This document shows, one piece after another, positions 25,208 to 33,975 of a stretch of 64,000 bases of DNA. Source of the stretch: Allobosea caraganae (GTDB lineage Bacteria > Pseudomonadota > Alphaproteobacteria > Rhizobiales > Beijerinckiaceae). The stretch is taken from NCBI RefSeq assembly GCF_003351345.1, contig NZ_QQTO01000020.1, positions 186,001-250,000 of the forward strand, given 5' to 3'. The notes beneath the pieces are model-generated. The model did no database searches. It had not been told where the DNA came from and saw only the letters and a program-made list of their open reading frames with translations. How positions within the stretch are numbered: position 1 is the stretch's first letter; each line of letters opens with the position of its first letter. The position numbers and the translations under genes are program-made.

Positions 25208-25957
25208 ATGATACGAACAGCCGTCATCACCGGCGCAGCGGGGACCATCGGAGTGGCGGCGGCTGCGGCGCTGCTGCGGGCCGGGCGCCGCGTGGTGCTG
25301 GTCGACCGCGACGAGGCGGCGCTCGGCAAGACCGTGTCCGAGCTCGGCTCAGATGATGTCGAGGCGCTGACGCTCGACATCGCCAGCCATGCGGCAGGAG
25401 CGACGATCGAAGCGGCGGTGCTCCGGCGCGGCTGGGAGCCGGTCACGATCCTGATCAACAATGCCGGCATCGCGCCGCGCCCCAATGGCGTCACGGCCTC
25501 GGCGATCGATATCAGCCGCGAGACCTGGCAGACGACCTTCGACGTCAACGTCTCCGCGCCGCTGTTCCTGGCGCAGCGCTTCCTGCCCGGCATGCGCGCG
25601 GCGGGCTGGGGGCGCATCGTCAACATCTCCTCGGCGGCGGCGCGCTTCAAGCCGATCAATGCCGGGCCGGCCTATGTCGCGAGCAAGGCGGCGCTGCTCG
25701 GCCTGACGCGCTCGATCGCATCGGCCTATGGTCCCGACGGCATCACCTGCAACGCCATCGCGCCCGGCCTGATCCCGACCGCGCTCTCCGGCGAGATCCC
25801 GGCCGAGCGCAAGGAGCAGATCCTGGCGGGAACGGCCTTGCGCCGGCTCGGCAAGCCCGAGGAGGTCGGCGAGACGATCGCCTTCCTCGCCTCGGACGCC
25901 GCCGGCTACATCACCGGCGCCTGCCTCGACGTGAACGGCGGCGCCGGCATGGCCTGA
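25208..25957 (+). CDS. SDR family oxidoreductase
   Basis: A 249-residue classical short-chain dehydrogenase: TGAAGTIGVAAAAAL (9-23), Asp in VLVDRDE suggesting NAD preference, NNAGIAPRPNG, catalytic Ser in NISSAAARFKP, and YVASKAALLG with the Tyr-Lys pair. It ends CLDVNGGAGMA. It follows the CMD-like gene by 47 bases and precedes an enolase-superfamily enzyme, so it probably oxidises or reduces a sugar-acid intermediate; the exact substrate cannot be read from sequence. Confidence 0.88.
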   Translation: MIRTAVITGAAGTIGVAAAAALLRAGRRVVLVDRDEAALGKTVSELGSDDVEALTLDIASHAAGATIEAAVLRRGWEPVTILINNAGIAPRPNGVTASAIDISRETWQTTFDVNVSAPLFLAQRFLPGMRAAGWGRIVNISSAAARFKPINAGPAYVASKAALLGLTRSIASAYGPDGITCNAIAPGLIPTALSGEIPAERKEQILAGTALRRLGKPEEVGETIAFLASDAAGYITGACLDVNGGAGMA

Positions 25958-26030
25958 GGCCCTGCCCTGCCAACATCACCGGCTGCGGCGCGGGCGCCGT
26001 TGCGACACTGGGTTACCGAAGGACCGAGCC

Positions 26031-27119
26031 ATGAAGATCACCACTGTCACGCTCGAGGAATACCGCTGGCCGCGGGCGAAGCCGATCACCAACGGCAAGC
26101 ACACCTATAGCCATGTCGACTACGCCATCGTCCGCATCTCCACTGACGAGGGGCTTGAGGGCATCGGGCTCGGCAAGGGCGGCATCGTCGAGCGGGCGAT
26201 CGTGGAATCGCTGACGCCGCTGCTGATCGGGCAGAACCCGCTCAACGTCGAGCGGCTGTGGAGCGCGATGTGGGTGCCGAAGCTGGTCGGCCGCCGCGGC
26301 CAGTCGACCCGCGCGATCTCGGCCATCGACATCGGCCTGTGGGACCTGCGCGGCAAGGCGGCCGGGATGCCGCTGCACACGCTGCTCGGTGGCTACAGGG
26401 ACCGCGTCCCGACCTATGTCGCCGGCGGCTACTACGAGGAAGGCAAGGGCCTGCGCGAACTCGCCGGCGAGATGGAGCAATACGTCGCGCTCGGCGCCCG
26501 GGCCGTGAAGATGAAGGTCGGCGGCGTCGCGATGGCCGAGGATGTCGAGCGCGTGCGGGCCGTGCGCGAGGCGATCGGCCCCGGCACCAAGCTGATGGTC
26601 GATGCCAATTGCGCCTACCGCCACTACGAGGCGATCCAGCTTGCCAGGCGGATCGAGCCCTTCGACATCTTCTGGTTCGAAGAGCCGGTGGCGCCCGACG
26701 ATTATGACGGGCACCGCAAGGTCGCGGTCTCGACGGTGATCCCGATCGCGACCGGCGAGAACGAATATACCCGCTACGGCTTCCGCGACCTGATCCGCGC
26801 GGACGCAGCGTCGATCCTCAACGCCGACGCCAAGATCTGCGGCGGCATCACCGAGTTCATGAAGGTCGCGGCGCTGGCCCAGGCGCATGACCTCGACATC
26901 TCGCCCCACGGCTCGCAGGATGTCCATGTCCACCTCGTGGCGGCGATCCCGAACGGCCTGATCCTGGAATTCTACGGCCCGAGCTTCGACCCGATGTGGG
27001 GGCAGATCTACGAGGAGACCATGGCGCTGAACGAGGACGGCACGGTGACAGTGCCTTCGGCGCCGGGCCTGGGGCTGACTCCGAATTGGAAGCACCTGGC
27101 GCCCTTCAGGATAGCCTAG
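26031..27119 (+). CDS. Mandelate racemase/enolase-superfamily enzyme (sugar-acid dehydratase or cycloisomerase-like)
   Basis: A 362-residue enolase-superfamily member with capping domain and barrel. Predicted magnesium ligands are Asp191 (VDAN), Glu217 (WFEEPV) and Glu243 (GENEY). The base pair of the mandelate racemase subgroup is present: Lys160-x-Lys162 (VKMKVGG) and His293 (SPHGSQDVH), with Asp266/268 able to form the His-Asp dyad. Such enzymes abstract the alpha-proton of sugar acids. AAGGA lies seven bases upstream of the ATG. As the last gene of the uronate operon it may dehydrate or cycloisomerise an aldonate or aldarate (inference). Confidence 0.87.
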   Translation: MKITTVTLEEYRWPRAKPITNGKHTYSHVDYAIVRISTDEGLEGIGLGKGGIVERAIVESLTPLLIGQNPLNVERLWSAMWVPKLVGRRGQSTRAISAIDIGLWDLRGKAAGMPLHTLLGGYRDRVPTYVAGGYYEEGKGLRELAGEMEQYVALGARAVKMKVGGVAMAEDVERVRAVREAIGPGTKLMVDANCAYRHYEAIQLARRIEPFDIFWFEEPVAPDDYDGHRKVAVSTVIPIATGENEYTRYGFRDLIRADAASILNADAKICGGITEFMKVAALAQAHDLDISPHGSQDVHVHLVAAIPNGLILEFYGPSFDPMWGQIYEETMALNEDGTVTVPSAPGLGLTPNWKHLAPFRIA

Positions 27120-27170
27120 TTCCCGGGAAGGACGCTTGGAGGCCGGCGCATCCCGAGGCTGCTGGCGCGC

Positions 27171-28112
27171 CTACGACGCGGCGCTGGCTTCCCGGAAGAC
27201 GCTGTCATCGATCAGCGAGCCCAGCTCTGCGCGCGAGCGGGGCTGGCGGTTCTGCTCCGCCGCGATCCAGGGCTCCTCGTCGACCATCACGTCGAGGAGG
27301 TCGGCCGGCATGGCGGCGATCCAGCGGTGATGCCGCCACGAGGCCTTGATGCTCTCGAGCTCCAGCCCGGTGGTGCGGACCGATAGCGGCCAGACATCCT
27401 CGGGATGCTGCGTGATGTGCCGGCACGAGGCGATCAGGGCGCGCATGAACGCGACGACCTCGGCGCGCTTGACCGGGTCGGCGAGCTTGTCGGCCGTCGT
27501 GTTGAGGTTGAACATCTCGCGGTAGAGCCCTGGCGTCTTCAGCTCGATCGCATCAGTGCCGAGCGCGTCGAAAGCGTCCTGCGCCGCCGGCTCCCAGATC
27601 GCGATCGCATCGACCTCGCCTGCGATCATCGCCCGCGCGATCTCTCCGGCTGGTGCCATCGGGACGATGTCGATGTCGTCTTCGGAGAGGCCGGCATGGG
27701 CGAGTTCCTTGTAGAGGCAGAACGACGCCGAGGTGCGCGGAAAGGTGCCGACGCGCTTGCCCGCGAGGTCGCGAACCGAGGCGATGCCGGCCGAGCGCCG
27801 CGCCACGATCCGGTACAGCCCTTCCGCCACCGTCATGATGATCCGGATATCGGGTCTGGCCACGGACATGCGCAGCGTCTGGGTTTCCGCATTGGTCGCG
27901 AGATCGGCGCCGCCGGCGTTGCGCGGCAGCGGCGCCTCCTTGTTGATGACGCCAGGCATGCCCTCCTGCGCCTGGAGCAGGTGCCCGGCATCGATGAGAT
28001 GGGCGACGCCGCCATACTCGACCTCCCGCGTCCCGCCCGAGACTTGCCGCATCGCATGGAGAACGGGGGCGAGCTCGATGACGGAATGCACGCCGAAAAC
28101 ACGCAGGTTCAT
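27171..28112 (-). CDS. NMT1/SsuA-like periplasmic-binding-fold protein without signal peptide
   Basis: A 313-residue protein with the fold of nitrate/sulfonate/pyrimidine-precursor binding proteins: MRQVSGGTREVEYGGVAHLIDAG, DLAGKRVGTFPRTSASFCLYK and GEVDAIAIWEPAAQDAFDALG. It begins MNLRVFGVHSVIELAPVLHAM with no hydrophobic leader and no upstream in-frame start providing one. It may be cytoplasmic, or enzyme-like as some proteins of this fold are. No permease or ATPase of the SsuBC type is adjacent. It is the last gene after the Tct set, about 100 bases downstream of a Bug protein gene. Confidence 0.75.
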   Translation of the reverse strand: MNLRVFGVHSVIELAPVLHAMRQVSGGTREVEYGGVAHLIDAGHLLQAQEGMPGVINKEAPLPRNAGGADLATNAETQTLRMSVARPDIRIIMTVAEGLYRIVARRSAGIASVRDLAGKRVGTFPRTSASFCLYKELAHAGLSEDDIDIVPMAPAGEIARAMIAGEVDAIAIWEPAAQDAFDALGTDAIELKTPGLYREMFNLNTTADKLADPVKRAEVVAFMRALIASCRHITQHPEDVWPLSVRTTGLELESIKASWRHHRWIAAMPADLLDVMVDEEPWIAAEQNRQPRSRAELGSLIDDSVFREASAAS

Positions 28113-28210
28113 GAAAGACCTCGGAAGAGCGGCCGAAGGCGACGCCGCGAGGGTCCGCGGAGTGGGGCCGGCCAGCGGTGGCAGGGAAATACAGACGGAC
28201 GCGGTGCGGA

Positions 28211-29173
28211 TTATTTCTGCCCCAGCGCGTCCTTGTAGAAGGCCGCCAGGCGGCGATTGATCTCGATATTGCCATCTTCGCCGAGGTTGAGGGCCTCGTT
28301 GTCGAACTTGGCCATCTGCGCCTTGTATTCAGGCGCGTTCACGGCCTCGTCGATCGCCTGCTTGAGGCAGGTCTTGATCTCCGGCGACAGCCCATTCGGC
28401 GTCATGAAGAAGGTGTGCGATTCGAGCGGCGGCGTCTTCGAGCCCTGCTCGGCCAGCGTCGCCGAATCCGGCGCATAGGGCACGCGCCGGTTGATCAGCG
28501 AGACGAGCTGCCGCATCTTTCCCGACCTGATCTGCGCGACGTGCAAAGTGCCCTGCGTCGTCGCGTCGACATGGCCGCCGAGAGCGGCCGTCATGGCTTC
28601 CGCGGCCCCCGTGCCGGGAACGGGAACCAGGTTGACGCCGTATTCCTTGGCGAGCTGCTTCACCAGGATCTCGCCGATCACGCCGTTGACCGAGATCGTC
28701 GCCCTGCCCTTCTCCCTGGCATAGGCGATCAGGCCGGGCAGGTCGCGGTAAGGTCGATCCGCCAGGGCGACCAGAGCGTACCAGGTCTGCATACCCGACC
28801 CGAGATAGTCGAAATCCTGCCACTCGTAGCCGACATTGGCCTGGGCAGGGTTGATCGTGACGGAATCGGTGCCGTTCACGCCGATGGCATAGCCGTCCGG
28901 CGCTTGCGCCTTGAGCCACGAGTTGAGCACGCCGCCACCGGCGCCGGGCTTGTTCTCGACCACCACGGTCCATTTCTGCTGCTTCTCGATGCCGTTTGCG
29001 ACGGCACGGCCGATGACGTCGGTGCCGCCGCCGGCCCCGAACCCGACCACGAACCGGATCGGCTTGTTCGGGAAGCCGGCCGGGCACGTCGCCGCCGCCG
29101 CCGGCAAGGCCAGGAATCCGGCGATCACGCCGGTAAGAGCGGCACGCGATGGAACGCTGATGGAGGTGCTCAT
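28211..29173 (-). CDS. Bug/TctC-family tripartite tricarboxylate transporter binding protein
   Basis: A 320-residue binding protein with a signal peptide cut near PAAAA/TC (about residue 27). The mature part starts with the Bug pattern FPNKPIRFVVGFGAGGGTDVIGRAVANG, followed by VVENKPGAGGGVLNSW and the loop GTDSVTINPAQANVGYEWQDF. Bug proteins bind carboxylates for TctAB. The ATG at 29173 is chosen; the frame continues 17 codons upstream without a leader. It lies about 120 bases downstream of tctA and is the second Bug protein in this cluster. Confidence 0.88.
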   Translation of the reverse strand: MSTSISVPSRAALTGVIAGFLALPAAAATCPAGFPNKPIRFVVGFGAGGGTDVIGRAVANGIEKQQKWTVVVENKPGAGGGVLNSWLKAQAPDGYAIGVNGTDSVTINPAQANVGYEWQDFDYLGSGMQTWYALVALADRPYRDLPGLIAYAREKGRATISVNGVIGEILVKQLAKEYGVNLVPVPGTGAAEAMTAALGGHVDATTQGTLHVAQIRSGKMRQLVSLINRRVPYAPDSATLAEQGSKTPPLESHTFFMTPNGLSPEIKTCLKQAIDEAVNAPEYKAQMAKFDNEALNLGEDGNIEINRRLAAFYKDALGQK

Positions 29174-29295
29174 CGGCTCTGTCTTTCCAGCTAAGACCTG
29201 GATCGACGTTACGCTTCGCCGCACCGGCTGTGTCGCCGAGCGGAAGTGTTTTCGCTGTCAGAAATGGTTTCGGAGGGCGCGGCGAGCCCGCCCGA

Positions 29296-30798
29296 TCAAT
29301 CGGCGACGAAGGCCGCTTCCCGCGTCTTGCGGACATTGGGCACCACTATGAGCGCCGCCAGCACCAGCGACAGCAGCAGGAAGGTCGCGCTGATCGGTTG
29401 CGTGACGAAGACGCTCCAGTCGCCCTGGGACAGCAGCATCGCCCGGCGCAGGTTCTCCTCCAGCAGCGGACCGAGGATGAAGCCGAGGATCAACGGCGCC
29501 GGCTCGCAATCCAGTTTGATGAAGATATAGCCGAGCACCGCGAAGACCGCCGCGACCTGAATGTCGAAGACGGAATTGTTCAGGCTGTAGGCGCCGATGC
29601 AGCAGAACATGGTGATGCCGAGATAGAGCAGGCGATACGGGACCTTGAGCAGGGAGACCCAGACGCCGATCAGCGGCAGGTTGATGACGACGAGCATCAG
29701 GTTTCCGATCCACATCGAGGCGATCAGGCCCCAATAGACGTCCGGATTGCGCGTCATCACCTGCGGCCCGGGCGTGATGCCATGCATCATCATCGCGCCC
29801 GCCATCAGCGCGATCAGGGCATTCGACGGTATGCCGAGCGTCAGCAGCGGAATGAACGAGGTCTGCGCGCCGGCGTTGTTGGCCGATTCCGCCGAGGCGA
29901 CGCCCTCGATCGCGCCTCTGCCGAAGCGCTCCGGCGTCCGCGATACGCGCTTCTCCAGCGTATAGGCGGCGAAGGACGAGAGCAGCGCGCCGCCGCCCGG
30001 CAGCACGCCGAGAAAGGAGCCGACCGCCGTGCCCCGCAGCACCGGCCGCCAGGAATCCTTCATGTCCTGCAGCGTCGGCCAGAGCCGCTCGATCTTCGCC
30101 ATGACCGCGCGCTGATGCTCGCGCTCCTCCAGGTTCTTGATGATCTCGGCCAGCCCGAACAGCCCCATCGCGACCCCGACGAAGCCGATGCCGTCAGCCA
30201 GGCTCTCCATCTTCATGATGTAGCGGGTCGTGCCGGAATTGACGTCGGTGCCGACGAGGCCGAGCAGCAGGCCGAGCATGACCATGGCGACGGCCTTGAG
30301 CGGCGAGCCGCGCGCCAGGATCACCGCGGCGACGAGGCCGAAGGTCATCAGCCCGCAATAGTCGGCGGGCCGGAACTGCTGCGCGAGCGCCGTCAGCGGC
30401 GCGCTGAACAGCGCGATCACGAGCGTCGAGACGCAACCCGCGAAGAGCGAGCCCAGCGCCGCGATCGCGAGCGCCGAGCCCGCGCGCCCCTGCCGCGCCA
30501 TCTGGTAGCCGTCGAGGCAGGTGATGACGGAAGAGGATTCGCCCGGCAGGTTGACCAGGATCGCGGTGGTCGAGCCGCCATATTGCGCGCCATAGTAGAT
30601 GCCGGCGAGCATCACCAGCGCCGCGGTCGGGTCGAGCTGGAACGTCACCGGCAGCAGCATGGCGACCGTGGCGAGCGGCCCGATGCCCGGCAGCACGCCG
30701 ATCAGCGTCCCGAGCAGCGCGCCGATGAAGCAGAACAGCAGGTTGGTGCCGCTCAGCGCGACCGAAAAGCCCAGGAGCAGGTTGTGCGCGGTCTCCAT
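29296..30798 (-). CDS. tctA: Tripartite tricarboxylate transporter large permease TctA
   Basis: A 500-residue permease with about eleven hydrophobic helices and both TctA glycine signatures: GALLGTLIGVLPGIGPLATVAMLLP near the N-terminus and GVLPGGGALLSSFAAYTLEK near residue 245. YGGSTTAILVNLPGE is the other conserved loop. It imports a carboxylate using the proton or sodium gradient together with TctB and a Bug protein. The ATG at 30798 shares its base with the tctB stop (TGATG), so coupling is likely; a more upstream ATG (30810) lies inside tctB. Confidence 0.93.
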   Translation of the reverse strand: METAHNLLLGFSVALSGTNLLFCFIGALLGTLIGVLPGIGPLATVAMLLPVTFQLDPTAALVMLAGIYYGAQYGGSTTAILVNLPGESSSVITCLDGYQMARQGRAGSALAIAALGSLFAGCVSTLVIALFSAPLTALAQQFRPADYCGLMTFGLVAAVILARGSPLKAVAMVMLGLLLGLVGTDVNSGTTRYIMKMESLADGIGFVGVAMGLFGLAEIIKNLEEREHQRAVMAKIERLWPTLQDMKDSWRPVLRGTAVGSFLGVLPGGGALLSSFAAYTLEKRVSRTPERFGRGAIEGVASAESANNAGAQTSFIPLLTLGIPSNALIALMAGAMMMHGITPGPQVMTRNPDVYWGLIASMWIGNLMLVVINLPLIGVWVSLLKVPYRLLYLGITMFCCIGAYSLNNSVFDIQVAAVFAVLGYIFIKLDCEPAPLILGFILGPLLEENLRRAMLLSQGDWSVFVTQPISATFLLLSLVLAALIVVPNVRKTREAAFVAD

Positions 30799-31238
30799 CA
30801 GACCGGCCACATCGGCATCGGGAGCTCAAGCCCGTAGATGAAGACGAGCACGGCGAACACGGTGAGCAGCAGGCCGGAGATGACGACCTCCTTCCAGCGT
30901 GAATCGTAGCAGGCCGCCCCCGCGAAGCCGAACAGCACGAGCAGCGAGATCACCAGGCCGGCGCGTTCGAGCAGAAGCCCGAACAGGACGATCCCGGCGA
31001 TCATGAAGGCGAAGGGGCGCAGGTGAAGCGCCTCGATCTTGTCGCCATGCGTCGCGGCGAGGCCCCGCGCCGTGATGACGAGGCCAAGCGCCAGGATTCC
31101 CCAGGACAGCAGGCGCGGAAAATAGCCGGAGCCCATCTCGCGTGCCGTGCCGGGATCGAAGCTCCAGCCCATCGCGATCCCCGCGAGGCCGAATGCCGCG
31201 AAGATCAGCCCCGACAGGAGATCCTTGGAAAAGGCCAT
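30798..31238 (-). CDS. tctB: Tripartite tricarboxylate transporter small permease TctB
   Basis: A 146-residue small membrane subunit with four hydrophobic helices and the conserved beginning LLSGLIFAAFGLAGIAMGWSFDPGTAREMGSGYFPRLLS, where the GSGYFP loop is typical of TctB. GAGGAG lies six bases upstream of the ATG. It sits directly before tctA and 21 bases after the MmgE/PrpD gene, so enzyme and transporter are co-expressed. Confidence 0.9.
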   Translation of the reverse strand: MAFSKDLLSGLIFAAFGLAGIAMGWSFDPGTAREMGSGYFPRLLSWGILALGLVITARGLAATHGDKIEALHLRPFAFMIAGIVLFGLLLERAGLVISLLVLFGFAGAACYDSRWKEVVISGLLLTVFAVLVFIYGLELPMPMWPV

Positions 31239-31259
31239 GCCGAGCTCCTCTGGATGGGA

Positions 31260-32681
31260 TCAGGCTGCGATCGTCAGCCGCTGCAGCAGCGGGACGATGT
31301 CGTCGATGCCCTCGATCTTGAGGAAGCTGTCGATGGTCTCGTCGATGAGACCCGCCGGCAGCAGGTCGCCTGTATTGGCGCGAAACTTGGCGATGTAGTC
31401 GTCTGTCGTCATCGGGTTGCGGCGCGTGCCGCGGAAATCGAGGATCTCGTGGGAGAGCTCCCGGCCGTCCTTCATCCGGACCACGATCTTGGCGCGCGAC
31501 CGCAGGGGGTTCTTCGGCGCCTCGAGGTCTGGCAGGTGGCGCACCTTCGTCGCGAGCAGGTTGATGCGCGGATCCCGGATCGCCTCCTCGGAATAGGCGT
31601 TCTTGGTCATCTCGCCCCTGACGAGCGCCTCGGCGATGGTGTGCTGCACGCTGATGCGGCCATGCCATGTCGTGAGCGGCTTCATCTTCAGCTCCGGCGG
31701 CTCGCACAGCATCGGAAAGGTGCGCTCCGCCAGATAGGCGTCGATCTCGTCGACCTCTTCCGGCTCGATTCCGTATTGGTTGCGCAGCTCGATCGCTGCC
31801 TCGATATGCGGCATCAGCGGATAGGCGACCGGATAGAGCTTCGTGGCGATTTCGAGCGAGAGCCAGTCCTGCTCCAGCCCGCCCTTCGTCAGATCGGTCG
31901 TGACGGCCTCGTAATGGCGTTTGCCGTCGGACTGCACATGGGCGCGATACCAGCCGAACTTGCCTTCATAGACGAGCGTCGGTCCGGAGATGTCCTGCTG
32001 CGCCAGCGCAACCGCGCGAAACGCGTTGGCCGCGGCGAGGCCGACATGCAGGTTCTTGGTCGAGGTGCCGTCCTCGAACGCCGCCGTCAGCGCGGCCGAC
32101 ATCGAACCGGCATGGCCGAGCCCGCGGATGATTGCCGCGTCGTCGAGGCCGCGCAGCTTGGCCAGCGCACAGACGCCGCCGAACACGCCGAACGCGCCGG
32201 TCGGGTGGATGCCGAAGCGAAACCAGTCCTGCGTCGAGACAACCGAGAGCCGGATCATCGACTCGCTGGCGAGCAGCACGGATTCGATGAGCTTCGCCCC
32301 CGAGACTGGACGGCGCTGCGCCTCCGGATAGCAGACCGACAGAGCGAGGCCGGTGGCGTGGATCGTCGTCGGCAGATAGGTGTCGTCGAATTCGAGCGCC
32401 GAGGCCGCGATCCCGTTGAGGAAGGCGGCGGTGGCGGGCGATGTCGCTGCCGTCGTGCCGAGCTGCGTAGCGCCCGCGCCGGACTCGATCTCGGCCCAGG
32501 CCCGTCGCGCAGCCTGCACGATGCCGAGCCGGGACGAGGCGAGCATCACCCCGGTCAGGTCGAGAATGCGCAGCTTCGTGCCCTGCACGACCTCCGGGGG
32601 AAGAGCGCTCAGCGACGTCCGGTTCACCCAGCCGGCGATGTGTGAGGAAATCGTCGTCACAGTTGCAACCTCGGCTTTCAT
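31260..32681 (-). CDS. MmgE/PrpD family protein
   Basis: A 473-residue member of the 2-methylcitrate dehydratase (PrpD)/MmgE family, also including iminodisuccinate epimerase and cis-aconitate decarboxylase relatives. Family features: helical domain with EFDDTYLPTTIHATGL (usual pattern ELDD...HPG/A), HPTGAFGVFGGVCALAKLRGLD, and a second lobe with KLYPVAYPLMPHIEAAIELR. The gene precedes tctB-tctA and follows a Bug gene, so its substrate is probably a branched or substituted di/tricarboxylate brought in by that transporter. I cannot decide between dehydratase, isomerase and decarboxylase. Confidence 0.88.
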   Translation of the reverse strand: MKAEVATVTTISSHIAGWVNRTSLSALPPEVVQGTKLRILDLTGVMLASSRLGIVQAARRAWAEIESGAGATQLGTTAATSPATAAFLNGIAASALEFDDTYLPTTIHATGLALSVCYPEAQRRPVSGAKLIESVLLASESMIRLSVVSTQDWFRFGIHPTGAFGVFGGVCALAKLRGLDDAAIIRGLGHAGSMSAALTAAFEDGTSTKNLHVGLAAANAFRAVALAQQDISGPTLVYEGKFGWYRAHVQSDGKRHYEAVTTDLTKGGLEQDWLSLEIATKLYPVAYPLMPHIEAAIELRNQYGIEPEEVDEIDAYLAERTFPMLCEPPELKMKPLTTWHGRISVQHTIAEALVRGEMTKNAYSEEAIRDPRINLLATKVRHLPDLEAPKNPLRSRAKIVVRMKDGRELSHEILDFRGTRRNPMTTDDYIAKFRANTGDLLPAGLIDETIDSFLKIEGIDDIVPLLQRLTIAA

Positions 32682-32768
32682 TCAGGTTTTGCGAGCGATC
32701 CGGCCGCGTCGATCGGGGCAGCGCTGCCGCCACCGTCCTTGCTCTCGCCAGAGCCTAGGGATCGTCTC

Positions 32769-33740
32769 TTATTGCGGCTCGATGCCGAGCTGCCTGGTGT
32801 CGGCCAGATAGAGGTCGCCGCTGGCCTTCAGGCGCGCGTCGAAATTCTTCCAGTCGCCGGCGTAGAGCTGGAGGCCGGCGGCCTCGACCTTCTTGCGGTT
32901 GTCGTCGTTCAGCTTGGCCTCTTCCAGAGCCGCGCGCAGCTTGTCGATGATCGGCTGCGGCGTGTCCCTGGGGGCGAACACGCCAAGCGAGATGCTGTCG
33001 GGCATGTCGTAGCCGAGCTGCTTGAAGGTCGGGACGCCGGGCAGCGCCGGGCTCGGCACATCGCCGGTCACCGCGAACACCGCAATATCCGGCTGGCTCA
33101 TCGACGCCATCGCGGTGGAGGGGGCGGCCATATAGGCGTCGACGGTGCCGGCGACGACTGCCGCGACCGCGTCGGCGGCGCTCTTGAACGGGATTTCGCG
33201 CCAGCCCATCTTCGCCTGCGTGCCGAAGCGGTTGGCGGCGAGCGCGGGAGCGCTGCCCTTGCCCAGCGACGAGACCGTGATCTTGCCCGGGTTGGCCTGG
33301 CTGTAGGCGATGAACTCCTTGAGGGTCTTCGCCCCGCTGCTCCTGGTGTTCACGAAGAGCGTGTTGCCGGTATAGCCATAGGCGCCGATGGTGACGAAGT
33401 CATCGAGCTTGTAGCCCGGCTCCTTGAAGGCGTGCAGGTTGAACGCCAGGGTCAGCGTGGTGAACAGCAGGGTATGGCCATCGGGGCGCTCGTTCTTGAC
33501 CAGGCGCGTCGCGAGCGCGGAATCGGCTCCCGGGCGGTTCTCGACGACGATGCGCTGGTTGAGCAGGTGGCCCATGTGCTCCGCCGTGAAGCGCGCCATC
33601 AGATCGGTGGAGGCGCCGGGCGCGTAGCCGACCACCAGCCGGATCGGCTTCGTCGGATAGGCTGTCTGTGCACCGGCGCAGAGCGGAAAGAGGGCGATCA
33701 GCGCGGACATCAACAGCGCGCTGCGGCGTTTCAGGATCAT
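32769..33740 (-). CDS. Bug/TctC-family tripartite tricarboxylate transporter binding protein
   Basis: A 323-residue binding protein. ATG 33740 has AGGGA six bases upstream and is followed by a clear signal peptide (MILKRRSALLMSALIALFPL, cleavage near AGA/Q). The mature protein begins YPTKPIRLVVGYAPGASTDLMARF, the standard Bug opening, with VVENRPGADSALATRLV and LPGVPTFKQLGYDMP further on. It is the first gene of the leftward prpD-like/tctB/tctA group and shows limited resemblance to the second Bug protein at 28211, suggesting two cargo specificities for one permease. Confidence 0.9.
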   Translation of the reverse strand: MILKRRSALLMSALIALFPLCAGAQTAYPTKPIRLVVGYAPGASTDLMARFTAEHMGHLLNQRIVVENRPGADSALATRLVKNERPDGHTLLFTTLTLAFNLHAFKEPGYKLDDFVTIGAYGYTGNTLFVNTRSSGAKTLKEFIAYSQANPGKITVSSLGKGSAPALAANRFGTQAKMGWREIPFKSAADAVAAVVAGTVDAYMAAPSTAMASMSQPDIAVFAVTGDVPSPALPGVPTFKQLGYDMPDSISLGVFAPRDTPQPIIDKLRAALEEAKLNDDNRKKVEAAGLQLYAGDWKNFDARLKASGDLYLADTRQLGIEPQ

Positions 33741-33975
33741 GGCGTTTCCCTGTCGTTCCGATCGACGTCTTCCGGCGGCCGATGCCTTGCCGATGCGTCG
33801 ATTCAGGTCGCGCGGAGCAAGGGCAAAGGCAGCCCGACCACCGGCGATCCGCTGAACTCCATGCCAGGTCCCGGCACGGCACAAGGCGGGTTCGAGACAA
33901 TTTCGTCTGCCGGAACGCCGTTGCGCCGTTGCAGAGCGCGAAGGCGGACCTGCGTGCTTCCTAGAGAAGGCCCGC

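Noticed and set aside
29230..30837. 535-codon open frame on the plus strand
   Set aside because: It is a shadow of tctA; amino acid composition (Arg, Asp, Gln, His) is typical of antisense translation of membrane proteins.
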